A stretch of DNA of 64,000 nucleotides. Origin: Micromonospora echinaurantiaca (GTDB lineage Bacteria > Actinomycetota > Actinomycetes > Mycobacteriales > Micromonosporaceae). The notes beneath the pieces are model-generated. The model searched no databases. It worked only from the letters and a program-made list of their open reading frames with translations, and was not told the DNA's origin. Of the stretch, positions 17,201-25,554 are shown in pieces; within the stretch, counting starts at the first letter, position 1; each line of letters opens with the position of its first letter. The stretch covers positions 3,422,501 to 3,486,500 of the forward strand of contig NZ_LT607750.1 in assembly GCF_900090235.1 (NCBI RefSeq), in the 5' to 3' direction. The translations under genes were made by a program, and so were the position numbers.

Positions 17201-19712
17201 CCGGGCCGGGCAGGCTGCCCAGCGGGGTGAGCTTGCGCTGCGCCTCGGCCGCCTTGGCCACCTGCATCCGGGCCAGGTTGGCCAGCTGCTTACCGGGGCC
17301 GCACTCGACGAGCTGCCAGGTGCCCTCGCCGAGCAGGGTGGCGACGCAGGCCCCGAAGCGCACCGGCTGGCGCAGGTGCGCCGCCCAGTACGCCGGGTCG
17401 GTGGCCTGCTGGTCGGTGATCCAGGTGCCGGTGACGTTGGACAGGAACGGGATCGCCGGCGCGCGCAGCGGCACCCCGGCCATCAGCGCGGTGAACTCGG
17501 CGAGGATCGGCTCCATCATCGGCGAGTGGAAGGCGTGCGAGGTGCGCAGCGGCTTGGCCTTGCCCTTGAGCGTCTCGGCGAACGCGGCGACCGCCTCGGC
17601 GGGACCGGCCACCACGCAGGTGCCGGGGCCATTCACGGTGGCCACGGCCAGCCCGTCGGGGAGCCGCTCGGCGACCACCGACTCGTCCAGCGCGACGGCC
17701 AGCATGGCCCCCGGCGGCATGGACTGCATCAGCCGGCCCCGGGCAGCGACCACCCGCAGCGCGTCCGGCAGGCTCAGCACGCCGGCCACGGTGGCGGCGA
17801 CGTACTCGCCGATCGAGTGGCCGATCATCGCGGCCGGCCGCACCCCGGCGGACTGCCAGAGCGTGGCCAGGGCGTACTCGACGACGAACAGGGCGGGCTG
17901 GGTGTAGCGGGTCTCGGTGAGCGTCTCCTGGGCCTGCGGGTCACGGCCGAGGATCAGGTCGCGGATGTCCAGCCCCAGCTCGGGGCGGAGCAGCTCGGCG
18001 CATTCGTCCACGGTGGCCCGATAGCTCGGCTCCTCGGCGTAGAGCTGCGCGCCCATGCCCGCGTACTGGGCGCCCTGGCCGGAGAAGAGGAAGGCCGGCC
18101 GGGGCGCCGGTCCCTCGGCCACCCCGGCCTGCCGGCGGCGCGGAGTGTTCAGCGCGGTCACCGCGTCGGCCAGGTCGGTGGCCACCACGGCGACCCGGTG
18201 CGGGTACTCCTGCCGGCCGATCCGCAGCGTGTGCGCCACGTCGGCGAGGTGTTCCGGCCCTCGGTCGGCGGCGGACTCCAGGTGCTCGGCGAGCCGCCGT
18301 ACGGCGGTGTCCAGCGCGGTGGGGGTCTTCGCCGACACGTGCAGCAGCTGCGCCGGGCGGACCCGCCGGGACGGGCGGTGCGCCGCCGGGGCCTCCTCCA
18401 GCACCACGTGGGCGTTGGTGCCGCCGATACCGAACGAGCTGACCCCGGCCCGTCGGGGTACCCCGTCGGTGTCCCACTTGGTCAGCGTGTTGGTCACGTA
18501 GAACGGGGTGTCGGCGAACTCGATGGCCGGGTTCGGCGTCTCGTAGTTGATGGTCGGCGGGATCAGCCCGTGCTCCATCGCCAGCACCGTCTTGATCACG
18601 CTGACGATGCCGGAGGGCTGGCTCAGGTGGCCGATGTTGGACTTCACCGAGCCGATGCCGCACCAGCCCCGGTCGTCGGTGTCCTTGGTGTAGACGGTGG
18701 AGAGCGCGGCCACCTCGATCGGGTCGCCCATCGCGGTGCCGGTGCCGTGCGCCTCGACGTAGCTGATGGTGCGCGGATCGACGTCGGCCATCGCGACGGC
18801 CTGGGCGATCGCCTCCATCTGCCCGTCCATGCTGGGGGCGGTGAAGCCGACCTTGCCGGCGCCGTCGTTGTTGATCGCGTTGCCGAGCACCACGGCGCGG
18901 ATCGTGTCGCCGTCGGCGATCGCGTCGGAGAGGCGCTTGAGCAGGGTCACCCCGACCCCGCTGCCCCAGACGGTGCCGTTGGCGCCGGCGTCGAACGGGC
19001 GGCACCGGCCGTCGGGCGAGGTGAAGCCATCCATGCCGAGGTAGCCGACGTGCGGCAGTTCGATGTTCGCCCCGCCCGCGAGGGCCATGTCGCACTCGCC
19101 GTTGCGCAGCGCCTCGCAGGCCAGGTGGAACGCGACCAGCGAGGTGGAGCAGGCGGTGTGCACGGTCAGGCTCGGCCCGCGCAGGTCCAGCCGGTACGAC
19201 ACGTTGGTGGCGATGTAGTTGGGCGAGTTGCCGGTGGCGATGGAGACCGCGCCGTGCGGGCTGCCGCCGACCCGCTTGTTCCGGTACACGTAGCGGTGCA
19301 GGTAGAGGTTGCCGCCGGTGCCGGCGTACACGCCGACCGAACCGTCGTAGCGGCCCGGGTCGTAGCCGGCGTCCTGCAACGCGGTGTAGCAGGACTCCAG
19401 GAACAGCCGGTGCTGCGGGTCGGTGATCTCCGCCTCCCGGGCGGTCATGCCGAACAGCCCCGCGTCGAACTCGTCGTACCCGTCGACCAGCGGCGCGCGG
19501 TTGACCCAGCCCGGGTCGTCGACCTCCGCCTCGGTGGCGCCCCGGGCGAGCTGCTCCTCCCGGGTGAGTTCGGTGCTCGACTCGACCCCGTCGACCAGGT
19601 TGCGCCAGAACTCGTTCACGTCGGCCGCGCCGGGCAGGCGGGCGGCCATCCCGACGATGGCGATCGGTTCGATGCCGTCGTCGGGCAGGTCGGTTGCGGT
19701 CGGGTTGCTCAT
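14241..19712 (-). CDS. Type I PKS module KS-AT-KR-DH-ACP
   Basis: This 1823-aa module would add one malonyl-derived C2 unit. The ketosynthase (about 14-440) has TACSTS, EAHGTGT and SNIGHL with all catalytic residues. The acyltransferase (about 540-850) has GHSIGEY and the HAFH motif typical of malonyl-CoA selection. The ketoreductase (about 1145-1340) has GGLGGIG and an intact Ser/Tyr set (LCSS, DYCAANNALD). The dehydratase (about 1390-1640) keeps HRIGGVPVVP and a downstream HPALLD. The ACP serine is in GGNSLVAV near 1757. KR before DH is the reverse of the usual DH-KR order. ATG 19712 is favoured by GAAGGA 7-8 nt upstream; a GTG at 19730 overlapping the previous stop is an alternative. Confidence 0.92.
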   Translation of the reverse strand: MSNPTATDLPDDGIEPIAIVGMAARLPGAADVNEFWRNLVDGVESSTELTREEQLARGATEAEVDDPGWVNRAPLVDGYDEFDAGLFGMTAREAEITDPQHRLFLESCYTALQDAGYDPGRYDGSVGVYAGTGGNLYLHRYVYRNKRVGGSPHGAVSIATGNSPNYIATNVSYRLDLRGPSLTVHTACSTSLVAFHLACEALRNGECDMALAGGANIELPHVGYLGMDGFTSPDGRCRPFDAGANGTVWGSGVGVTLLKRLSDAIADGDTIRAVVLGNAINNDGAGKVGFTAPSMDGQMEAIAQAVAMADVDPRTISYVEAHGTGTAMGDPIEVAALSTVYTKDTDDRGWCGIGSVKSNIGHLSQPSGIVSVIKTVLAMEHGLIPPTINYETPNPAIEFADTPFYVTNTLTKWDTDGVPRRAGVSSFGIGGTNAHVVLEEAPAAHRPSRRVRPAQLLHVSAKTPTALDTAVRRLAEHLESAADRGPEHLADVAHTLRIGRQEYPHRVAVVATDLADAVTALNTPRRRQAGVAEGPAPRPAFLFSGQGAQYAGMGAQLYAEEPSYRATVDECAELLRPELGLDIRDLILGRDPQAQETLTETRYTQPALFVVEYALATLWQSAGVRPAAMIGHSIGEYVAATVAGVLSLPDALRVVAARGRLMQSMPPGAMLAVALDESVVAERLPDGLAVATVNGPGTCVVAGPAEAVAAFAETLKGKAKPLRTSHAFHSPMMEPILAEFTALMAGVPLRAPAIPFLSNVTGTWITDQQATDPAYWAAHLRQPVRFGACVATLLGEGTWQLVECGPGKQLANLARMQVAKAAEAQRKLTPLGSLPGPGDATGDLATLLGAAAALWCQGTPVRLGSDPDARRVPLPTYPFERRRYWVDPDPVEQVAAAPVETGPRPLPEWFAVPVWRQAAPEPRTEPLGRCLVLVDGPRGDALVAALRAAGEQPLVVRPGDAFAVDGDGWRLRPGVRDDYDALVAALAADGVPARLVHAFVLDGEPAGTDIAATWAAQDRGFFSALHLVQALAGAGLTGADGALTLDLVTTGIGDVSGADLRRPEHATLAGLARVLPVELPGLTVRLLDADPADDGGRALLAELRRPVDPERPEVALRGGRRWVTGYEQVTVDAEGEPGALREGGRYVITGGLGGIGITLAEDFAQRARAKLVLLARSGLPAREEWDAHLTVHGSADRTGRAIAAIRRMEAAGAEVLVLAADVTDPADLHRVRAAAEAAYGGIDGIVHAAGLPGGGMAEIKERTEAERVLAPKLAGTLALAQVFGDLPLDFVVLCSSITAVIGGFGQVDYCAANNALDAYARSGLGWRAPVVSQNWGGWAEVGMAVETNAPAGFRAAGRDTVTTPVEHPVLTTKVTGPDGFVLHGLVSAATHWLLDEHRIGGVPVVPGTAHLESVRAAVAAALPAPAEGACVELRDVVFLEPFSVPDGTVAQYRVELTPSEDGADFAVRSLAAGQTRTHVRGSAGWTVEPAPPAREPAVAGRRVDDDASFGRGRTSMLTFGPRWAALREHHLGDGQELARIAAPAEAVGDLPAWGLHPALLDVATAFGRGQGSGTYLPLSYGRIVVRGSLPAEFLSHLRHRDSATDEVVAADLTLLDPAGRELVAISDFVLRRVDQGAVTGGLATAAPADTAAAAAGPTEDIRPVDGAEAFRRSLTAGLGAQVVIATRTVADIRDRAGRVTTGSLENEPEPAAATPAVTGGGSAAPSTELEVTIAGVWRDALGVPEIGVDDDFFALGGNSLVAVQLIAAMRKATGVRLPMRSLFETPTVAGLAARIEELRATAAPTDEPAAPATIPAIPRLPRA

Positions 19713-19726
19713 CAGGCTGTCCTTCG

Positions 19727-22700
19727 TCACGCGGTGCCGCCGGGGCGGCGGGGTGGGTTACGGCGGGTACGGCTGCGTCGGGCGGCGGCGCGCAGCGCGG
19801 CGCGGGCCAGCTCCGGCCGGTCGGCGGCGCCGTCGAGGCTGGCGGCGAGCGCCCGGATGGTGGGGTGGCGGAAGAGGTCGAGCATCTTGATCGAGCGGCC
19901 GGTGGCGGCGGTCAGCCGGGCGTGCACGGCGGCCAGGGCGAGCGAGTGCCCGCCGATGTCGAAGAAGTTGTCGGTGACCCCGACCTGGTCGCGGTCCAGC
20001 ACCTCGCGCCAGATGCCGGCGATCAGTTCCTCGGTGTCGGTCAGGCCGTCCGGGCCGGCGGGCAGCACGCCGCGCGGCGGCTCGGCGGCCGCCACGCTCA
20101 TCGCGCCGAGCTGGGGGGTGGCCACGGTCGGCCGGGGCAGCTCGGCGGCCACCCGGTCCGCGGGGGCGTCCGGCGTGGCGGCCAGGGCGCCGACCAGCGC
20201 CACCAGGTCGGCGAGCAGCCCCTCGACCCGTTCGGCGTCGAACAGGTCCGGGTTGTAGACCACCTCGACACCCCAGCGGCCGTCCCGCTCGACCACGTAG
20301 ACGGTGATGTCGAACGGGGACCCCGGCTTCGGCACGGCGACCGGCTCCGCGGTCAGCCCGGCCAGCGCGAGCCGCGGCGCGGCGAAGTTGAGCACGTTGA
20401 ACAGCACCTGCACCAGCGGGGCGCGGGCGGTGTCCCGGCCCACCCCGAGGGCCTCGACGATCTTCTCCAGCGGCGCCCCCGGGTGGGCGGTCGCCTCGTG
20501 CAGTTCGGTCGCGCACCGGTCGACCAGCTCGGCGAAGCTGGCCGCGCCGCCGCGTACCCGCACCGGCACGGTGTCGATGAAGAAGCCGACCACGTCGTCG
20601 AAGGCGGCCAGCCGCCGGTCGGCGACGATCGCGCCGAGCACGTGGTCGGCGCCGCCGGTGAGCCGGCGCAGCAGTTCGCCGAAGCCGGCCAGCAGCACCG
20701 CGGCGACGGTGGTGCCGCGCCGTTCGGCCAGCGCGCGCACGGCCCGGCCGGTGGCCTCGGGCAACCGCACGGCCGCCTCGGCGCCGGTGTAGGTCGCCAC
20801 CGCCGGCCGGGGCCGGTCGCGGGGCAGTTCGAGGACGGTCGGGGCGTCCCGCAGGTGCTCGCGCCACCAGGCCAGGTCGGCCGCGCCGCGGTGCCGGTCC
20901 CGCTCGGCCCGCCACACCGCGTAGTCGGCGTACGTGGCGGCCAGCGCCGGCAGCCGCGGCGTCCGCCCGGCGACCGCCTGGGCGTACGCCGCCGCGAGGT
21001 CGTCGTAGAGCAGCTTCTCCGACCAGCCGTCGAAGACCGCGTGGTGCAGGGTGATCGCCAGGACGTGCTCGTCCACGCCGAGCCGGTAGACGGTCACCTG
21101 CCAGGGCGGCCCGGTGGCCAGGTCGAAGGCGTGCGCCGCACCGGCGGCCAGCATCCCGGCCAGCTCCGCCGCGGCGTCGGCGCCGCCGGTCAGGTCGACC
21201 ACCGGCACGGCCACGTCGGTCGGCTCCTCGCGGACCGCGTACGGCACGCCGGCGGTCTGCGGGATCCGCCAGCGCAGCACGTCGTGCCGTTCGGCGACGG
21301 CGCGCAGCGCCGCGCCCAGGGCGGCGGTGTCCAGCGGGCCGCGCAGCCGGTGCGCCACCGCGATGTTGTACGGCGCGCTGGACGGGGCGAGCTGGTCGAC
21401 GAACCAGAGCCGCCGCTGCGGCGGGGAGAGGGTGGGCGGGTTGCCGGTGGTCAGCCCGTCGCCGTCGGCGGGAGCCGCGGCGCGGACCCGCTCGACGAGC
21501 CCGGCCAGGGTCCGCCCGGTGAAGACGTCCCGGGCGTCGACCTGCCGGCCGAGTTCGGCGCGGAGCGCGGCGACCAGCCGCATCGCGGCGATCGAGTTGC
21601 CGCCGGCGGCCAGGAAGTCGCTGGTCGGGTCGGGTGCGGCGCTGAGCAGCCGGCCCCAGATCCGGGCCACCCCGGCCGCCAGCGGCTCGTCCGCGCCGGC
21701 CGGGTCGGCCGCTGCGACCGGCTCGGCGGGGCGGCCGGCGGCGGCCAGCGCGCGCAGCGCCGCCCGGTCCAGCTTGCCGCTGGTCGGGCTGACCGGCAGC
21801 TCGGCCAGGCGCAGCACCCGGGCCGGCAGCATCGCGGCGGTCAGCCGCGGCCCGGCGTACGCCCGCAGCAGCTCGTCGTCGGGCGCGTCGGCGGGGGTGA
21901 GGAACGCGACCAGCTCGGTGCCGGCCGGGCCGGGCAGCGCCTCCACCGCGACCCGCTCCACCCCGGGCAGGTCGGCCAGCACCGCCTCCACCTCACCCAG
22001 TTCGATCCGCTGGCCGCGGACCTTCACCTGCCGGTCGGCGCGGCCCAGGTAGACGATCCGGCCGTCCGGGTCCTGCCGCACCAGGTCACCGGTGCGGTAG
22101 AGCCGCTCGCCGGGCAGGTCGGAGAACGGGTCGGGGACGAACCGTTCGGCGGTCAGCGCGGGCCGGTTGAGATAGCCGTCGGCCAGGCCCGGGCCGCCGA
22201 TCAGCAGCTCGCCGGTCTCCCCCGGCGGCACCGGGCGCAGCCGCTCGTCCACCACGTACGCCCGGTGGTTGGGCAGCGGGCGGCCGATCGGCACCGGGTC
22301 GCGATCGGCGGCGGTCAGCTCGCCGCTGACCGCGAGCACGGTGGTCTCGGTGGGCCCGTAGCCGTTCAGGAGGAGCCGTCCAGGCGCCCAGCGGGCGGCC
22401 AGCTCGGCGGGCACCGCCTCACCGCCGCAGAGCACCACCCGCCAGGCCGGCAGCTCGGCCGGGTCGAGCATGGACAGCACGGTCGGGGTGATGAACCCCC
22501 AGTTCACCTCGTGCGCGGCGATGAACCGGGCGAGCCGTACCGGGTCGGCCCGGTCGTCGGCGCCGAGCAGCTGGACGGCGCCGCCGAGCAGCAGCGGCAG
22601 GAACAGGTCCATGGTGGCCGCGTCGAAGCCGAGCGAGGCGATGCCGAGGCTGCGCACCCCGGCGTCGGCGCCGGTCAGCGCGGCGCAGCCGGTGACGAAC

Positions 22701-23245
22701 TCGACCACGTTGCGGTGGGTGGTGAGCACCCCCTTGGGTCGGCCGGTGGAGCCGGAGGTGAACAGCACGTACGCCGGGTCGCCGGGGCGCGCCGGGCAGG
22801 GGGCCAGCGGGGCGGGGCCGGGCAGGCCGACCGCCTCGACGCCGGGCACGTCGCCGAACTCCGCCTCGGCGGCGTCGCCGACCACCACGGTCACCCCGGC
22901 GTCGGCGGCGATCTCCCGCAGCCGCCGGCGCGGCCCGCCCGGCTCCAGCGGCACGTAGCAGGCGCCGGCGAGCAGCACCCCGACCACGGTGACCACCAGG
23001 TTGGGGGTACGGGCGCCGCAGACACCGACCCGCGTCTGCCGGCCGACGCCGCGCTCGCGCAGCGCGGCGGCAACCCCGGCGGCCCGGGCCAGCAGTTCGC
23101 CGTAGCTGAGCCGGGTGTCCCACTGGCGCACCGCTACCGCGTCCGGGGTGCGGGCGGCCTGGGCGGCGATCAGCTCGGCCAGCGTGGCGTCCGGCCAGGG
23201 CAGGTCTTCCCCGTGCACGGCGCTGATGGACAGGATGTCGGTCAC
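19727..23245 (-). CDS. NRPS A-T-C-T with an orphan second carrier domain
   Basis: This 1172-aa protein begins with an adenylation domain (about 25-490, [18 protein letters not shown]), then a first carrier domain (AAGGNSIAAM), a condensation domain (HHAVFDGW intact) and a second carrier domain (FFDIGGHSLALA). The A pocket reads roughly DAMFLGGVLK, which suggests an aliphatic residue but is not a clear match to a known code. No A domain precedes the second carrier domain, so that site must be charged in trans. Candidates are the A domain of the first gene or an aminoacyl-tRNA-dependent LanB-like protein encoded just upstream. It starts at GTG 23245, which overlaps the stop of the LanB-like gene (GTGA). 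Confidence 0.9.
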   Translation of the reverse strand: MTDILSISAVHGEDLPWPDATLAELIAAQAARTPDAVAVRQWDTRLSYGELLARAAGVAAALRERGVGRQTRVGVCGARTPNLVVTVVGVLLAGACYVPLEPGGPRRRLREIAADAGVTVVVGDAAEAEFGDVPGVEAVGLPGPAPLAPCPARPGDPAYVLFTSGSTGRPKGVLTTHRNVVEFVTGCAALTGADAGVRSLGIASLGFDAATMDLFLPLLLGGAVQLLGADDRADPVRLARFIAAHEVNWGFITPTVLSMLDPAELPAWRVVLCGGEAVPAELAARWAPGRLLLNGYGPTETTVLAVSGELTAADRDPVPIGRPLPNHRAYVVDERLRPVPPGETGELLIGGPGLADGYLNRPALTAERFVPDPFSDLPGERLYRTGDLVRQDPDGRIVYLGRADRQVKVRGQRIELGEVEAVLADLPGVERVAVEALPGPAGTELVAFLTPADAPDDELLRAYAGPRLTAAMLPARVLRLAELPVSPTSGKLDRAALRALAAAGRPAEPVAAADPAGADEPLAAGVARIWGRLLSAAPDPTSDFLAAGGNSIAAMRLVAALRAELGRQVDARDVFTGRTLAGLVERVRAAAPADGDGLTTGNPPTLSPPQRRLWFVDQLAPSSAPYNIAVAHRLRGPLDTAALGAALRAVAERHDVLRWRIPQTAGVPYAVREEPTDVAVPVVDLTGGADAAAELAGMLAAGAAHAFDLATGPPWQVTVYRLGVDEHVLAITLHHAVFDGWSEKLLYDDLAAAYAQAVAGRTPRLPALAATYADYAVWRAERDRHRGAADLAWWREHLRDAPTVLELPRDRPRPAVATYTGAEAAVRLPEATGRAVRALAERRGTTVAAVLLAGFGELLRRLTGGADHVLGAIVADRRLAAFDDVVGFFIDTVPVRVRGGAASFAELVDRCATELHEATAHPGAPLEKIVEALGVGRDTARAPLVQVLFNVLNFAAPRLALAGLTAEPVAVPKPGSPFDITVYVVERDGRWGVEVVYNPDLFDAERVEGLLADLVALVGALAATPDAPADRVAAELPRPTVATPQLGAMSVAAAEPPRGVLPAGPDGLTDTEELIAGIWREVLDRDQVGVTDNFFDIGGHSLALAAVHARLTAATGRSIKMLDLFRHPTIRALAASLDGAADRPELARAALRAAARRSRTRRNPPRRPGGTA

Positions 23246-25554
23246 CCGTTCACTCCCCGGTGGCTCACTGGATCGGTGATCTGCATCCGCAGCTCGCTGA
23301 CGTAGCCGCGGCCCCGCGCGTCGGTCACCCAGGCGTCCGCCGGGTCCGGCAGCAGCTCGCTCACGGTGACCGTGACGTCCGGGCCGGTCTTCGCGGCGGC
23401 GTCGACCATCGCGCAGAGCGACTGCGCGTGCAGCGGGCCGGTGAGGTCGACGTAGCAGGGCTTGACCTCGGTGCCGACCTTGACGAAGACCCGCTCGGGC
23501 AGTCCGAGCCGCGCCCGCCAGCGGCGAACCGCGAGGAACCGCTCGGCCTCGCCGGTGACCCCGGCCAGGCCGGTCTCCGCCACCGTGGTCCGCCAGGTAC
23601 GCCGGGCCACGACCAGCCGGTCGATGGTGATCCGGGGTGTGTGCGCGGCCGGGGCGAGCAGCTTGAACGCGTCCAGCAGTAGCGCGCCGAGCAGGGTCGC
23701 GAAGATCTCCATCACCGGCCAGCGGGTCCCGTCGGGCAGCACCGCGACCCACCCGTCGGCGCCGGGCTCGACCACCGCCTCGGTGGCCCGCACCAGCCGG
23801 TCGACGTCCGCGCCGTGTGCCGTGTCGATGCCGAACTGCCGGTCGGCGGGCCCGTCCAGCGCGTACGTCATCCGGGTGCTGTGCCGCGGGAAGCTCTCCG
23901 GATAGAGCACCCGGGCCCGGGCCGGGCCGAGGTCGGCGTCCAGGGCGGCCCGCAGCGCCGCCCGGTCGGGGTGGAACGGGGTCAGCACCGCGCTGTCGAA
24001 CGGGACGTACGCCGGGTGCAGTTCGCCGAGGACGAGCAGGAAGTCGCCCCGGTCGACCGCGTCCAGGCCGGCGGCGCTGACCTGCACGTCGGGGCTGTGG
24101 ATCCGGGCGGACGGCCAGCCGGGTCGGTCGGCGCCGAACAGGGCGCGGGCCCGCTCGGCCAGGTCGGCGCTGCGCAGCCGCAGCTCGGCCTGGCCGGGGG
24201 CGGCCGTGTCCAGGCCGACCAGCTCCGCCCAGCGGGCGGTCAGTTCCGCGCCGGCGCTGGCGATCGGACCGTCCGGGGCGAGCAGCAACCCCTGCGCGAG
24301 GGCCCAGACGTCGGCCAGCCGCACCGGCCCGTCGCCGCGCAGTTCGGCGTGCAGGTCGGCCACGATCCGCTCACCGGCCGCGCCGACCTCGGCGGTCAGC
24401 CAGCGGGCGGCGGTCAGCACGATCGCCAGCGGTTCGGCCAGGGCCTCCAGCACCCGGGAGCCGACCGTGACGTCCAGGTCGCGGGCGGTCTCCTCGTAGA
24501 GCACCGTGCGGCCGACGTACATCTGGCCGGCCTGGCGGGTGGCGGGCCGGCCGGTGACGGCGGTGAACTCGGTGTTCAGCGCGGCGAGCGCGGTGCCGAG
24601 CCGGTCCGGGTCCCCCGCGGCCTCGGCCACCGCGTCGCGCGCCGCGCGCAGCCGGTCGAACGCGGCGGCCACCTCGGCGCGGACCGGCGGGTCGCCGATC
24701 GCGGCGATCCGCTCCGCCAGCACGCGCTCGGCCACGGGACTGACCGGCAGGCCGGCGTCCCAGGTCAGCAGGTTCCGCTCGACCAGCCGGTCGAGCAGCA
24801 GGCAGCCGTCGTCCGGGCTGCGCAGCTTTCCGTCGGCGCACAGCCGCCGCACCAGCTCGGCCGCCGGGGTACGCCCGTCGCAGGCGGCCAGCAGCCGCGC
24901 CTCCACGGCGGACAGCTCGGTCGGCGGCAGCAGCGGCCGGGTGACCTGCCGGCCGGAGAGGCTCAGGTGCGGCGGCAGGGCCGGCGCCCACCAGCGGCGC
25001 ACCGCCAGGTCGTCGGCGAGCCGGTCGGCGTACGCGATCAGCGCCCACGCCTCGAAGTGGACCTCGCGCCGGGACACCAGCGCCGGACCGGGCCGCAGCC
25101 GGGTGGTCGGCTGGTCGGGGTCGAGCCGACCCCAGCAGACCGGCCCGAAGAACCCGATCGTCTCGGCCTTGCCGCAGTAGCGCTGCCAGTAGCGCAGCAG
25201 GCTCAACTCGCGCTTGCGGCGGCGGACGTTGCGGACCGTTGGGTCGGTACGCAGCAGGCCGTCCAGCGCGATCAGCATCTCCGGGTTCTGCCAGGTGACC
25301 GCCTCACGTAGCAGCGGGTCGGCGGCGATCTCGCCGCACACCGCCGAGCTGTCGGCGAGCGCCGCCGTGAACGCCTTGTCGAACAGGTCGGCGGTGTCCT
25401 CGCCGGCGAGCAGAGCGTCGGCGGCGGCGGCGACCTCGGGGGCGGCGAAGGCGTCCAGCCCGGCCGCCGGGAAACCGGCGGTACGCAGCACGACGTCGCG
25501 CCACACCGACCAGCCGGTGTCGCCGAGCGGAACCCGGTGGCTCATGACGCTCAT
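23242..25554 (-). CDS. LanB-like protein (lantibiotic dehydratase N-terminal family), stand-alone
   Basis: This 770-aa protein resembles the N-terminal, aminoacyl-tRNA-using half of LanB dehydratases, and of peptide aminoacyl-tRNA ligases (PEARLs), which have about this length. No separate elimination domain follows. The region equivalent to the LanB R..RxTPFG block reads YWQRYCGKAETIGFFG, so the second Arg is Lys and TPFG is altered. It also has the LYEETARDLDV and VGTEVKPCYVDL segments. It is clearly paralogous to the neighbouring fused protein; both open with HRVPLG.TGWSVWRD. Family assignment is by motif recognition, and the activity (dehydration, tRNA-dependent amide formation or other) is unknown. 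It starts by ATGA overlap and ends by GTGA overlap. Confidence 0.75.
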   Translation of the reverse strand: MSVMSHRVPLGDTGWSVWRDVVLRTAGFPAAGLDAFAAPEVAAAADALLAGEDTADLFDKAFTAALADSSAVCGEIAADPLLREAVTWQNPEMLIALDGLLRTDPTVRNVRRRKRELSLLRYWQRYCGKAETIGFFGPVCWGRLDPDQPTTRLRPGPALVSRREVHFEAWALIAYADRLADDLAVRRWWAPALPPHLSLSGRQVTRPLLPPTELSAVEARLLAACDGRTPAAELVRRLCADGKLRSPDDGCLLLDRLVERNLLTWDAGLPVSPVAERVLAERIAAIGDPPVRAEVAAAFDRLRAARDAVAEAAGDPDRLGTALAALNTEFTAVTGRPATRQAGQMYVGRTVLYEETARDLDVTVGSRVLEALAEPLAIVLTAARWLTAEVGAAGERIVADLHAELRGDGPVRLADVWALAQGLLLAPDGPIASAGAELTARWAELVGLDTAAPGQAELRLRSADLAERARALFGADRPGWPSARIHSPDVQVSAAGLDAVDRGDFLLVLGELHPAYVPFDSAVLTPFHPDRAALRAALDADLGPARARVLYPESFPRHSTRMTYALDGPADRQFGIDTAHGADVDRLVRATEAVVEPGADGWVAVLPDGTRWPVMEIFATLLGALLLDAFKLLAPAAHTPRITIDRLVVARRTWRTTVAETGLAGVTGEAERFLAVRRWRARLGLPERVFVKVGTEVKPCYVDLTGPLHAQSLCAMVDAAAKTGPDVTVTVSELLPDPADAWVTDARGRGYVSELRMQITDPVSHRGVNG

